Positions 16,870 through 25,450 of a stretch of DNA of 64,000 nucleotides are shown in pieces. The stretch comes from Fulvimarina uroteuthidis (GTDB lineage Bacteria; Pseudomonadota; Alphaproteobacteria; Rhizobiales; Rhizobiaceae): positions 806,001 to 870,000 of the forward strand of contig NZ_JAXLPB010000002.1 in the NCBI RefSeq assembly GCF_034321785.1, in the 5' to 3' direction. The translations under genes were made by a program, and so were the position numbers. The notes beneath the pieces were generated by a model. It saw only the letters and a program-made list of their open reading frames with translations. It had not been told where the DNA came from and searched no databases. Position 1 is the first letter of the stretch; each line of letters opens with the position of its first letter.

Positions 16870-18456
16870 ATGCACCATTTCCTCAAGGCTCTTGTCAGCG
16901 CCGTTGCCCTCTGTGCGGTGACGGGGCTTTCGCCCGCTGCTGCCGTCACGCTGAACCTTCACAATGGCGGCGATGCGACCTCGCTCGATCCGCAAAGGGT
17001 CAGCGGAGATTGGGAAAACCGCATCGTGGGCGACATCTTCGAGGGGCTCGTGACGGAGGATGCGAAGGCCAGGCCGATTCCCGGCATGGCGCGGGACTGG
17101 ACGATCTCCGACGACGGCCTGACCTACACGTTCAATCTGAAAGAGGGAATCAAATGGTCGGACGGCGAGCCGGTCAAAGCGTCGGATTTCGTTTTCGCAT
17201 TCAAGCGCCTGATGGATCCTGAGCAGGCCGCGCAATACGCCTATCTCCAATATCCGATCAAGAACGCCGAAGCGATCAACACCGGCAAGATGGACGATCT
17301 CGACGCGCTCGGCGTCAAGGCCATCGACGATAGGACCGTGGAGATCACGCTCGAGCGGCCGACCCCGTACTATCTCAGCGCGCTGCTTCACTACACGGCC
17401 TATCCGTTGCCCGAGCATGTTCTGAAGGAGAAGGGCGACGCCTGGGTCCAGATCGGCAATATCGTGACCAACGGTCCTTACCGGCCGGTCGAATGGGTGC
17501 CGGGCAGCCATGTCCTGACCGAGAAGAATCCGGAATGGAGCGATCCGGAGAGCCTCGATATCGACGGCGTCAAGTTCTTCACGCTGGAAGACCAGTCGGC
17601 GGCGCTGCGCCGGTATCGCGCGGGCGAATTCGATATCCTGACCGGCTTCCCGACCGATCAATACAAATGGCTTCAGGAGAACCGGCCCGGCGAGGCGCGC
17701 GTGGAGCCGTTCGCGGGCCTTTATTATTACGTCCTCAACACGTCCAGGCCGCCGCTCGACAAGGCCGACGTGCGCAAGGCGCTGTCGATGGCCGTCTATC
17801 GGGAGATCATCGGGCCGAATGTTCTGGGAACCGGAGAGCTGCCGGCCTTTTCCTGGGTGCCGCCAGGGATCGGCAATTACGAGAGCGGTCCGGCCTATGT
17901 CGAGTGGAAGGACATGGCCTATCCTCAGCGGGTCGAGGAGGCCAAGAGGCTTCTGGCCGAAGCGGGCCATGGGCCGGACAATCCGCTGAAGCTCACCTTG
18001 AGCTACAACACCGACGACAATCACAAACGCATTGCCGTTGCGGTCGCCGCCATGTGGAAGCCGCTCGGTGTCGACGTCGAACTCACCAATGCCGAGACCA
18101 AGGTGCACTATGCCAATCTGCGCCAGGGGACTTTCGAGGTGGGGCGCGCCGGTTGGCTCGCCGATTACGACGATCCGACGAATTTTCTCGACCTTCTGAA
18201 AAGTGGCATCGAGATGAATTACGGCCGCTGGACCAACCCCGAATATGACGCGCTGCTGAACAAGGCGGCAGAGATGCAGAACCTCGAGGAGCGGGCGGCG
18301 ACCCTCGTGAAAGCGGAGACGATCGCTCTCGAGGATTCGGCTGCGATCCCGATCTACTATTATGTCAGCCGGAACGTCGTGTCTCCGCAGATCTCGGGCT
18401 TCGAAGACAATATCAAGGACATCCATCGCACGCGCTGGCTGGCGAAGACCGAGTGA
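16870..18456 (+). CDS. oppA: Peptide ABC transporter substrate-binding protein
   Basis: Periplasmic solute receptor of 528 residues, SBP family 5. The Sec signal peptide (about 1-25, HHFLKALVSAVALCAV ... SPAAA) is followed by the family pattern TSLDPQRVSGDWEN, EGLVTEDAKARPIPGMARDW and FNLKEGIKWSDGEPV. The late RAGWLADYDDPTNFLDL is characteristic of OppA-type oligopeptide receptors rather than DppA. It is the first gene of a five-gene operon with oppB 49 bases downstream. Oligopeptide uptake is likely; murein peptides cannot be excluded. Confidence 0.9.
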   Translation: MHHFLKALVSAVALCAVTGLSPAAAVTLNLHNGGDATSLDPQRVSGDWENRIVGDIFEGLVTEDAKARPIPGMARDWTISDDGLTYTFNLKEGIKWSDGEPVKASDFVFAFKRLMDPEQAAQYAYLQYPIKNAEAINTGKMDDLDALGVKAIDDRTVEITLERPTPYYLSALLHYTAYPLPEHVLKEKGDAWVQIGNIVTNGPYRPVEWVPGSHVLTEKNPEWSDPESLDIDGVKFFTLEDQSAALRRYRAGEFDILTGFPTDQYKWLQENRPGEARVEPFAGLYYYVLNTSRPPLDKADVRKALSMAVYREIIGPNVLGTGELPAFSWVPPGIGNYESGPAYVEWKDMAYPQRVEEAKRLLAEAGHGPDNPLKLTLSYNTDDNHKRIAVAVAAMWKPLGVDVELTNAETKVHYANLRQGTFEVGRAGWLADYDDPTNFLDLLKSGIEMNYGRWTNPEYDALLNKAAEMQNLEERAATLVKAETIALEDSAAIPIYYYVSRNVVSPQISGFEDNIKDIHRTRWLAKTE

Positions 18457-18505
18457 GCGACGAACCCGGCTCGATGCCATCGCGCGGCATGGTGGAGTGC
18501 GCTGA

Positions 18506-19429
18506 ATGATCGCGTTTGCAGTTCGGCGGCTTCTCACGACGATCCCGGTTCTCCTGATCGCGATCACCGCCTGCTTCTTCATCCTGCGGCTGGCTCCCGG
18601 CGGCCCCTTCGACCAGGAGCGGGCCCTGCCGCCGGAGGTCATGGCCAATCTGCGGGCCTACTACCACCTCGATGATCCGCTCATCTATCAATATTTGCGC
18701 TATCTTGGCCGGCTCGTGCAGTTCGACCTCGGACCGTCCTTCGTCACCAAGGACTTCTCGGTCGCACGGCAGATCGCGATCGGGTTGCCCTACACCCTGA
18801 TCCTCGGCGGCGCGGCCTTTCTGGTCGCGGTGGTGGGTGGAGTGGCCGCCGGCATCTACGGCGCGCTCTACCAGAACCGTATTCCCGACTATGGCATTGC
18901 GGGGATCGTCATGATCGGCCTCGTCGTTCCGAATTTCCTGATCGCGCCCATCCTGCAGCTGGTGTTCGGCGTCGAACTCGGCTGGTTGCCGGTCGGCGGA
19001 TGGGGCAATGGCTCGCCCTATTATCTGACGCTGCCCGTCATCGTTCTGGCGCTGCCGCATGTCGCGCGGATCTCGCGGCTGATGCGTGGCTCGATGATCG
19101 AGACCCTCAATGCGAACTTCATCAAGACCGCGCGGGCCAAGGGGATCGGGCGTCGGCGCATCATCCTGCGCCACGCGCTCAGACCCGCACTGACGCCGGT
19201 CGTTTCCTATCTGGGTCCGGCCGCGGGCTATCTGCTGACCGGCTCCATCGTCGTCGAGCAGATCTTCGGCATTCCGGGCATCGGGCGCTATTTCATCAAC
19301 GCCGCCCTCAACCGCGACTATGGCATGGTTCTCGGGACGGTCATCTTCTACATGGCGCTGATCGTACTCCTGAACCTGCTGGTCGATCTCGCCTATGCTT
19401 GGCTCGATCCGAAGGTAAGAACGCGATGA
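18506..19429 (+). CDS. oppB: Oligopeptide ABC transporter permease, OppB type
   Basis: 307-residue inner-membrane permease with six predicted helices. The N-terminal IAFAVRRLLTTIPVLLIAIT and PGGPFDQERALP motifs are typical of OppB/DppB. The EAA loop reads NFIKTARAKGIGRRRIILRHALR, which contacts the ATPases. It overlaps oppC by ATGA, so translation is coupled. Alternative: DppB-like; the neighbouring receptor favours Opp. Confidence 0.9.
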   Translation: MIAFAVRRLLTTIPVLLIAITACFFILRLAPGGPFDQERALPPEVMANLRAYYHLDDPLIYQYLRYLGRLVQFDLGPSFVTKDFSVARQIAIGLPYTLILGGAAFLVAVVGGVAAGIYGALYQNRIPDYGIAGIVMIGLVVPNFLIAPILQLVFGVELGWLPVGGWGNGSPYYLTLPVIVLALPHVARISRLMRGSMIETLNANFIKTARAKGIGRRRIILRHALRPALTPVVSYLGPAAGYLLTGSIVVEQIFGIPGIGRYFINAALNRDYGMVLGTVIFYMALIVLLNLLVDLAYAWLDPKVRTR

Positions 19430-20346
19430 GCATGACCCTCGACAAGCGCGCTGCGCTTCAGCGGTTCATCCCGGATGCCGGTGACGGTCCGGCCGGCGCG
19501 CCGCGATCGCTGACCTCGGACGCGATGCGCCGGTTCCGCTCGAACCGGGTGGCGATGGTCTCGCTCTTCGTGCTGTGCTTCATCATCGCCGCCGCGATCG
19601 TCGGTCCCTGGTTCATCCCCTACGACTACGAGACGCCGGACTGGTCGGCCTTCACCTCGCCCCCCTCGTTCGAAACCGGACACTATTTCGGAACGGACCA
19701 GAACGGCCGCGATCTTCTGGCCCGCACTCTGCATGGCACCCGCGTCTCGCTGCTCGTCGCCCTGATCGCGACCGTCGTCTCGGTCTGCGTCGGTGTTCTC
19801 TATGGCGCGACCGCAGGCTATCTCGGCGGCAGGGTCGACAGCACGATGATGCGCTTCGTCGATGTCATGTACGCCTTGCCCTACATCCTGTTCGTCATCC
19901 TTCTCATGGTGATGTTCGGGCGCAATGTCGTCCTGCTGTTTGCCGCCATCGGTCTTCTGGAGTGGCTGACCATGGCACGGATCGTTCGCGGTCAGACCCT
20001 CAGCCTGAAGCACATGGAATTCGTGGAGGCGGCGCGGGCCGCCGGCGTATCGACCTTTCCGATCATTCTGCGCCACATCGTGCCGAACCTTGTCGGACCG
20101 GTGGTCATCTACGCCACGCTGACCATTCCCGAAATCGTCGTCACCGAGAGTTTCCTCTCCTATCTGAGTTTCGGCGTGCAGGAACCGCTGACCTCGCTCG
20201 GCACCCTGATCTCGGCCGGTGCGGACGTTATCGGGGTCGCCGACTGGCTGCTGTTCTTCCCGGGCGGCGTGCTGGTCACGCTGCTCCTGGCCTTCGCCTT
20301 CGTCGGCGACGGGTTGCGCGACGCCTTCGACCCGAAAGACCGATGA
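19426..20346 (+). CDS. oppC: Oligopeptide ABC transporter permease, OppC type
   Basis: 306-residue partner permease. The N-terminal cytoplasmic part (SLTSDAMRRFRSNRVAMVSL) is the OppC_N signature, and the periplasmic HYFGTDQNGRDLLARTLHGTR motif is diagnostic of OppC/DppC. The EAA loop is VEAARAAGVSTFPIILRHIVP. Its start overlaps oppB (ATGA) and its end overlaps oppD (ATG at 20343). Confidence 0.9.
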   Translation: MSMTLDKRAALQRFIPDAGDGPAGAPRSLTSDAMRRFRSNRVAMVSLFVLCFIIAAAIVGPWFIPYDYETPDWSAFTSPPSFETGHYFGTDQNGRDLLARTLHGTRVSLLVALIATVVSVCVGVLYGATAGYLGGRVDSTMMRFVDVMYALPYILFVILLMVMFGRNVVLLFAAIGLLEWLTMARIVRGQTLSLKHMEFVEAARAAGVSTFPIILRHIVPNLVGPVVIYATLTIPEIVVTESFLSYLSFGVQEPLTSLGTLISAGADVIGVADWLLFFPGGVLVTLLLAFAFVGDGLRDAFDPKDR

Positions 20347-21359
20347 TGACGCCCTTTTTCGAACTCAGCGATTACGGTGTCGTCTTCGACACGCCGGACG
20401 GCGCGCGGCATGCGGTCGAGGATCTCAATCTCACCGTCGCACGCGGCGAGACCGTGGCCGTCGTCGGCGAGTCGGGCTCGGGCAAGAGCCAGACCTTCAA
20501 CGGCGTCTTCGGTCTTCTTTCACGGAACGGTTCGACGCGCGGCAGGGCGCGTCTCGAGGGCCACGATCTTCTGACGATGGCGGAGAGGGATCTCGATCGG
20601 GTGCGCGGCCGCGACATGGCGATGGTGTTTCAGGATCCGATGACCGCGCTCAACCCGGCCATGAAGATCAGGCATCAGCTTTCGGAAACCTTGCGCATCC
20701 ATCGAGCCCTGCCGAAGAAGCGGGCCGAGGCGGAGGCGCTCGCCATGATCCGTCGCGTCGGTATTCCCGACGCCGAGCGCCGTTTCGATCAGTACCCGCA
20801 CGAACTCTCCGGCGGCATGCGCCAGCGAATCGTGATCGCCATGGCGCTCCTGTGCCGACCGAAGCTGATCGTGGCGGACGAGCCGACGACGGCGCTCGAT
20901 GTTACCATCCAGGCCCAGATTCTCGATCTCTTTCGCAATCTGACGGCCGAACACGACACGGCGTTGGTGATGATCACCCATGATCTGGGTGTCGTTGCCG
21001 GTATCGCCGACCGGGTTGCTGTCATGTATGCGGGGCGCATCGTCGAAGACGCGCCGGTTTTCGCGCTCTACGAGCGGCCCGCGCACCCCTATACGGCCGC
21101 TCTGCTGAAATCGATCCCGCGCGTTGATCGCGAGGCGAGCGCCGTCGAACCGATTCCCGGTCGTCCGCCAAGTCTTGCATCATCGCCGAAAGGGTGTGCG
21201 TTCCATCCGCGATGCCGGTACGCGAAGGCGCGTTGCGCGAGCGAACGGCCACCGCTCGAGGCGATCAAGAACGATCGGCAGGTCGCCTGCTGGTTCCCGT
21301 TTGGGGTGACACGGGCGGACCCGTCCGATCCGTCGATCGACGAGGCGCCCCATGGTTGA
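20343..21359 (+). CDS. oppD: Oligopeptide ABC transporter ATP-binding protein, OppD type
   Basis: 338-residue ATPase. Walker A GESGSGKS, Q-loop FQDPMTALNP, signature LSGGMRQR, Walker B LIVADEPTTALD and H-loop MITHDLG are all intact. The C-terminal oligo_HPY region with conserved cysteines (GCAFHPRCRYAKARC) is the type that binds an iron-sulfur cluster in related transporters. Two ATGs (20343, 20346) are possible. It overlaps oppC and oppF. Confidence 0.9.
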   Translation: MMTPFFELSDYGVVFDTPDGARHAVEDLNLTVARGETVAVVGESGSGKSQTFNGVFGLLSRNGSTRGRARLEGHDLLTMAERDLDRVRGRDMAMVFQDPMTALNPAMKIRHQLSETLRIHRALPKKRAEAEALAMIRRVGIPDAERRFDQYPHELSGGMRQRIVIAMALLCRPKLIVADEPTTALDVTIQAQILDLFRNLTAEHDTALVMITHDLGVVAGIADRVAVMYAGRIVEDAPVFALYERPAHPYTAALLKSIPRVDREASAVEPIPGRPPSLASSPKGCAFHPRCRYAKARCASERPPLEAIKNDRQVACWFPFGVTRADPSDPSIDEAPHG

Positions 21360-22329
21360 GCCGATCCTGTCCGTTCGCGACCTTTCGAAAACCTTCGATG
21401 TCGGCGGAGGTCTGTTCCGGAAAAGCGCCAAACTGCGCGCCGTCACCGAGGTGTCTTTCGACCTTGCAGCGGGGGAAACGCTCGGTATCGTCGGCGAATC
21501 GGGCTGCGGAAAATCCACCCTCGGTCGTTCGATCCTTCGGCTCGTCGAGCCGACCCGGGGCCATATCGTGTGGCAGGGTCGCTCGCTGACGGATCTCACC
21601 GAGCGTGACATGCGTGAGGCCCGCAAGGACCTCTCGATCATTTTCCAGGACCCGATCGCCTCGCTCGATCCGCGTATGACGGTCGAAGCGATCATCGCCG
21701 AACCCTTGCGGGTGTCCGAGCCCGCGCTTTCGCGATCGCAACGCCGTGACCGGGTGCTTGAAACGATGGAGGCGGTCGGGTTGGCTCCCGAGATGGCCAA
21801 CCGCTATCCCCATGAATTTTCGGGCGGCCAGGCCCAGCGGATCGGCATCGCACGGGCGATCGTCACGCGACCGAAACTCATCGTCTGCGATGAGCCGGTT
21901 TCCGCCCTCGATGTCTCGATCCAGGCGCAGATCGGCAATCTCCTCGGTGCCCTAAGAGAGAAATTCGGGCTGACGCTGATCTTCATCAGCCACGACCTGT
22001 CCGTCGTTCGCCTCGTCTCGGACCGTATCCTCGTTCTCTACCTCGGACGGATCGTCGAGATCGGCCCGCGTGCGTCCGTGTTCGAAACCCCAACCCATCC
22101 TTATACCGAGGCACTTCTCGCTTCGGCGCCCATACCAGACCCGCTGCTTGCGAGGCGCGCAAACGGCGCGGACATCACGGGGGATCCACCGTCTCCGATC
22201 AATCCGCCGTCGGGCTGCGCCTTTCGAACCCGCTGCCCGATTGCGGAAGACCAATGCGCCGAGAGAGTGCCGCCGATGATCGACGTCGGCGAAGGGCACA
22301 GCGCGGCCTGTCTGTTTGCCGAACGATAG
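21352..22329 (+). CDS. oppF: Oligopeptide ABC transporter ATP-binding protein, OppF type
   Basis: 325-residue second ATPase. Walker A GESGCGKSTLGR, Q-loop FQDPIASLDPRMTV, the signature at the usual place reads FSGGQAQR, Walker B LIVCDEPVSALD and H-loop FISHDLSVV. The C-terminal oligo_HPY tail has the cysteines of GCAFRTRCPIAEDQC. It is the last gene of oppABCDF; the 8-base overlap with oppD completes an unbroken translationally coupled string from oppB. Confidence 0.9.
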   Translation: MVEPILSVRDLSKTFDVGGGLFRKSAKLRAVTEVSFDLAAGETLGIVGESGCGKSTLGRSILRLVEPTRGHIVWQGRSLTDLTERDMREARKDLSIIFQDPIASLDPRMTVEAIIAEPLRVSEPALSRSQRRDRVLETMEAVGLAPEMANRYPHEFSGGQAQRIGIARAIVTRPKLIVCDEPVSALDVSIQAQIGNLLGALREKFGLTLIFISHDLSVVRLVSDRILVLYLGRIVEIGPRASVFETPTHPYTEALLASAPIPDPLLARRANGADITGDPPSPINPPSGCAFRTRCPIAEDQCAERVPPMIDVGEGHSAACLFAER

Positions 22330-22658
22330 TTGCAGGACGGTCTGCGAGGAACGTTCCGTCGTCTGTCCGCGCGGCGGCGGGCTTCGCGCCGTTGCTCCGG
22401 CTTAACGAGAGCTTTGGTTTCGCGGGCGAGTGGACGGTCCGTGGACGGACCCCCACCGGAACGATCTCGTCGCACAGCCCGTCGCGCGTCGAACCGTTGA
22501 CGGGGCCCGAGCGGGCCTGAAGAGGAAGCTTGGAAACGGCCTTTGTGAATTGCGCTGGATTTTGCCCGGTGCCCTCAAGGGTCGCGTTGTTTTCGGCTCT
22601 TCGGCTCGATCGTCCAAGGCCCGTGCCCGCGTGCGTCCGGGCCTTGCGATTCCCAGGG
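22330..22658. other. Convergent intergenic region with an inverted repeat
   Basis: 329 bases between oppF and the enoyl-CoA hydratase gene. A 9-bp inverted repeat, CAAGGCCCG (22615-22623) and CGGGCCTTG (22638-22646) with a 14-base loop, lies just past the hydratase stop; there is no T tract on either strand, so it is at best a weak terminator. No rpsT or dnaA, which usually adjoin this hydratase gene in the order, is present. Confidence 0.5.
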
Positions 22659-23432
22659 CTAGCGGTTCTTGAACTGGGGCCCGCGTTTCTGGACGAAGGC
22701 GGCCATGCCTTCCGTCTGGTCTTCGGTGGCGAACGAGGCGTGGAAGAGGCGGCGTTCGTGCCTCAGGCCGGAGGCGAGCGGGGTCTCGAAGGCTTCGACG
22801 ACCGCCTCCTTGGCCGCCAGAACGGCGGGCAGGGAGAAGTCCGCCACCTTTTCGGCGATCTTCAAGGTTTCTTCCAGAAGATCGGCGGTCGGGACGATGC
22901 GCGAGACGAGGCCGCAGCTTTCGGCTTCCTTCGCGTCCATCATCCGGCCCGTCAGGACGAGGTCCATGGTCTTGGCCTTGCCGATGGAGCGCGCGAGCCG
23001 CTGGGTGCCGCCCATGCCGGGCAGGATGCCGAGCGTGATCTCCGGCTGGCCGAACTTCGCGTTCTCCGCCGCGATCAGGATGTCGCACATCATCGCGACC
23101 TCGCAGCCGCCGCCGAGCGCATAGCCGCCGACGGCGGCGATGAGGGGCTTGCGGACGCGCGTGAGACGGTCCCAGCCGGCCCACAGATCCTGGAGATAGG
23201 CTTCGGAATATTCGTAGGCTTCCATCTCCTTCACGTCCGCCCCGGCCGCGAATGCCTTGTCGGTGCCCGTCAGGACGATGGCGCCGATCCTGCCGTCATG
23301 GTCGAAATCCTCCGCCGCCTGGCAGATCTCGCGCATCATCTGCTGGCTGAGGGCGTTCATCGCCTTCGGCCGGTTGAGCGTGATCAGCCCGGTCCGGCCG
23401 CGGGTTTCCGATTTGATGGTTTCGTATGCCAT
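22659..23432 (-). CDS. Enoyl-CoA hydratase
   Basis: 257-residue crotonase-family enzyme that hydrates trans-2-enoyl-CoA in fatty acid beta-oxidation. The N-terminus MAYETIKSETRGRTGLITLNR is typical of the short-chain type. The CoA-binding loop FAAGADVKEM and the oxyanion/catalytic segment GGGCEVAMMCD with a second glutamate in GQPEITLG are both present, so the two catalytic glutamates are conserved. ATG 23432 was chosen; the long upstream extension is arginine-rich and overlaps mutM. In related genomes this gene lies between rpsT/dnaA and mutM. Confidence 0.9.
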   Translation of the reverse strand: MAYETIKSETRGRTGLITLNRPKAMNALSQQMMREICQAAEDFDHDGRIGAIVLTGTDKAFAAGADVKEMEAYEYSEAYLQDLWAGWDRLTRVRKPLIAAVGGYALGGGCEVAMMCDILIAAENAKFGQPEITLGILPGMGGTQRLARSIGKAKTMDLVLTGRMMDAKEAESCGLVSRIVPTADLLEETLKIAEKVADFSLPAVLAAKEAVVEAFETPLASGLRHERRLFHASFATEDQTEGMAAFVQKRGPQFKNR

Positions 23433-23590
23433 GATGTCCTGCGCCCTCGATGGTCTCGCCATGCCTCGATCTTCAAGGCGCATAAAGAGCGCGCGCGCGT
23501 CCGGATGCAACATGCGGTGCCACGCCTTGCTGCGAATGGGTGCGGCGACCGGCACCCGAGGCAAAAACCCCGGATCGGCCGGATGCGCGA

Positions 23591-24484
23591 TCAGCGCTGG
23601 CATCGGGGACAGAAGAAGGTGGAGCGGCCGGACTGGACGATGCGCGCGATGGTGCCGCCGCACCCTTCGCGCCGGCAGGGCTCGCCCTCTCGCCCGTAGG
23701 CGGCGAACGAATGCTGGAAGTAGCCAAGTTCGCCATCGGCCTTGCGATAGTCGCGCAAGGTGGAGCCGCCGGCGAGGATCGCGTCGGCGATGGTCCGGCG
23801 GATGTGATCGGCGAGATCGGCGAGCCGCTTCGTCGCCGTCCCGTCCTTGCGCACGAGCGTGCCGGCGCTCCTGCGCGGCGAAAGCCCGGCGCGCCAGAGC
23901 GCCTCGCAGACATAGATGTTGCCGAGCCCCGCGATGAGGCGCTGGTCGAGGAGCACGGCCTTCAGCGGTGACGCCTTGCCGGCAAAGAGCGGCGCGAGGA
24001 CCGCGCCGGTCAGCGCGTTTCCCGTCGGCTCGATGCCGAGATGGGAAAAATGGGGATGGGTCGCGATCTGGCCGGGCTCGATCAGCGTCATGTAGCCAAA
24101 TCGTCGCGGATCGTTGAAGACGACCGACACCAGGGGCGCGCCCGGACGCTGCAGCCGGAAGCGGACATGGTCGTGCGTCCTTGCCTCCGAGCGCGGATGG
24201 ACGAAGGCGCCGGGAACCGTTTCCAAGCCCTCGGTCTCGATGCGGAACGCGCCGGACATGCCCAGATGCATGGCAAGCGCGAGCCCGTCCGTGGTTTCGG
24301 CAAGCAGATATTTGGCCCTGCGCGACAGGCTCGCGATCGTCTGACCGACGAGCCGTTCGGCGAACCGGTCGGGAAGCGGGAAGCGCAGATCCGGCCGCGC
24401 AAGATGCAGCCCGGTCACGGTGGCGCCCTCGAATACGGGCTGCAATCCGCGGCGGACCGTCTCCACCTCTGGCAATTCCGGCAT
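23591..24484 (-). CDS. mutM: Formamidopyrimidine-DNA glycosylase
   Basis: 297-residue base-excision repair enzyme that removes 8-oxoguanine and ring-opened purines and nicks the abasic site. It starts MPELPEVETVRRGL; after Met removal the catalytic proline and glutamate are at the N-terminus. The central helix-two-turn-helix includes LDQRLIAGLGNIYVCEALW. The C-terminal zinc finger is complete with four cysteines (EPCRREGC ... FFCPRC). It is divergent from ubiE with a 157-base shared promoter region. The N-terminus is unambiguous because the family proline must follow the start. Confidence 0.95.
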   Translation of the reverse strand: MPELPEVETVRRGLQPVFEGATVTGLHLARPDLRFPLPDRFAERLVGQTIASLSRRAKYLLAETTDGLALAMHLGMSGAFRIETEGLETVPGAFVHPRSEARTHDHVRFRLQRPGAPLVSVVFNDPRRFGYMTLIEPGQIATHPHFSHLGIEPTGNALTGAVLAPLFAGKASPLKAVLLDQRLIAGLGNIYVCEALWRAGLSPRRSAGTLVRKDGTATKRLADLADHIRRTIADAILAGGSTLRDYRKADGELGYFQHSFAAYGREGEPCRREGCGGTIARIVQSGRSTFFCPRCQR

Positions 24485-24641
24485 GAGCGTATAAGTCCCA
24501 GACTGTGTGGCGCGGATCGTTGGCGCGACATCCACATTAAGCATTGCAGGACGGACCGCCTTGCGGGGGTCGGTCCTCTTTGATTTGTCCCATCGATATC
24601 GTCATCCAGGACGGTGCGATCAAATGCTAGGTTCGAATGCC

Positions 24642-25421
24642 ATGTCCGACAGCCGTGCGACAGATGCCGATGCCATGGAAACCAGCTATGGCTATGCGAC
24701 CGTTTCGGGCCGCGACGAGAAGCAGGCGCGCGTCAACGACGTGTTCCATAGGGTCGCTAAGCGCTACGATCTGATGAACGATCTGATGTCGGGCGGCCTG
24801 CACCGGGTCTGGAAGGACGCGATGGTGGCGTGGCTGAGCCCGCCGCACCGGGCGGGATGGAATTTTCTCGATGTCGCCGGCGGCACCGGGGACGTCGCCT
24901 TCCGCATCGTCGAGCGCACGCGCCGCAAGGCGCAGGGAACGGTGCTCGACATCAACGCCTCCATGCTGGGCGTCGGGGCCGAGCGGGCGGCCAGGAAGGG
25001 CCTGTCGGACAATCTGCGCTTCGTCGAGGCCAATGCCGAGGACCTGAAGCTGCCGGACGCCGAATTCGATGCTTACACGATCGCCTTCGGCATCCGGAAC
25101 GTGCCGCGCATCGACAAGGCGCTGGCCGAAGCCTACCGCGTTCTGAAGCCCGGCGGCCGCTTCCTCTGCCTCGAATTTTCCGAGGTCGACGTACCCGGCT
25201 TCGACAAGATCTACGAGACCTGGTCGTTCAAGGGCATTCCGGCGATCGGCGAACGGGTCGCCAAGGATCGCCAATCCTACGAATATCTGGTGGAATCCAT
25301 TCGCCGGTTCCCGAACCAGGAGAATTTCGCCTCGCTCATCCGCGACGCCGGGTTCGAGCGCGTGACCTATCGCAATCTGACGGGCGGCATCGCGGCCCTG
25401 CATTCGGGCTGGAAGCTGTGA
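24642..25421 (+). CDS. ubiE: Ubiquinone/menaquinone biosynthesis C-methyltransferase
   Basis: 259-residue SAM-dependent methyltransferase that methylates the quinone ring at C2. The family box VFHRVAKRYDLMNDLMSGGL and the SAM motif LDVAGGTGDVAFR are present; LKPGGRFLCLEFSEV and SYEYLVESIRRFP complete the UbiE signatures. ATG 24642 was chosen over ATG 24624. It is followed 29 bases later by ubiB, forming a quinone-biosynthesis unit. Confidence 0.94.
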   Translation: MSDSRATDADAMETSYGYATVSGRDEKQARVNDVFHRVAKRYDLMNDLMSGGLHRVWKDAMVAWLSPPHRAGWNFLDVAGGTGDVAFRIVERTRRKAQGTVLDINASMLGVGAERAARKGLSDNLRFVEANAEDLKLPDAEFDAYTIAFGIRNVPRIDKALAEAYRVLKPGGRFLCLEFSEVDVPGFDKIYETWSFKGIPAIGERVAKDRQSYEYLVESIRRFPNQENFASLIRDAGFERVTYRNLTGGIAALHSGWKL

Positions 25422-25450
25422 CACACGACGAAAGCCGAGGCTGAACCGGC

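Noticed and set aside
16780..18648. A 622-codon minus-strand open frame
   Set aside because: Antisense to oppA; oppA has a signal peptide and full family signatures.
22430..22672. Small plus-strand frame between oppF and the hydratase
   Set aside because: Arg-rich low-complexity product, overlaps the hydratase end, no ribosome site.
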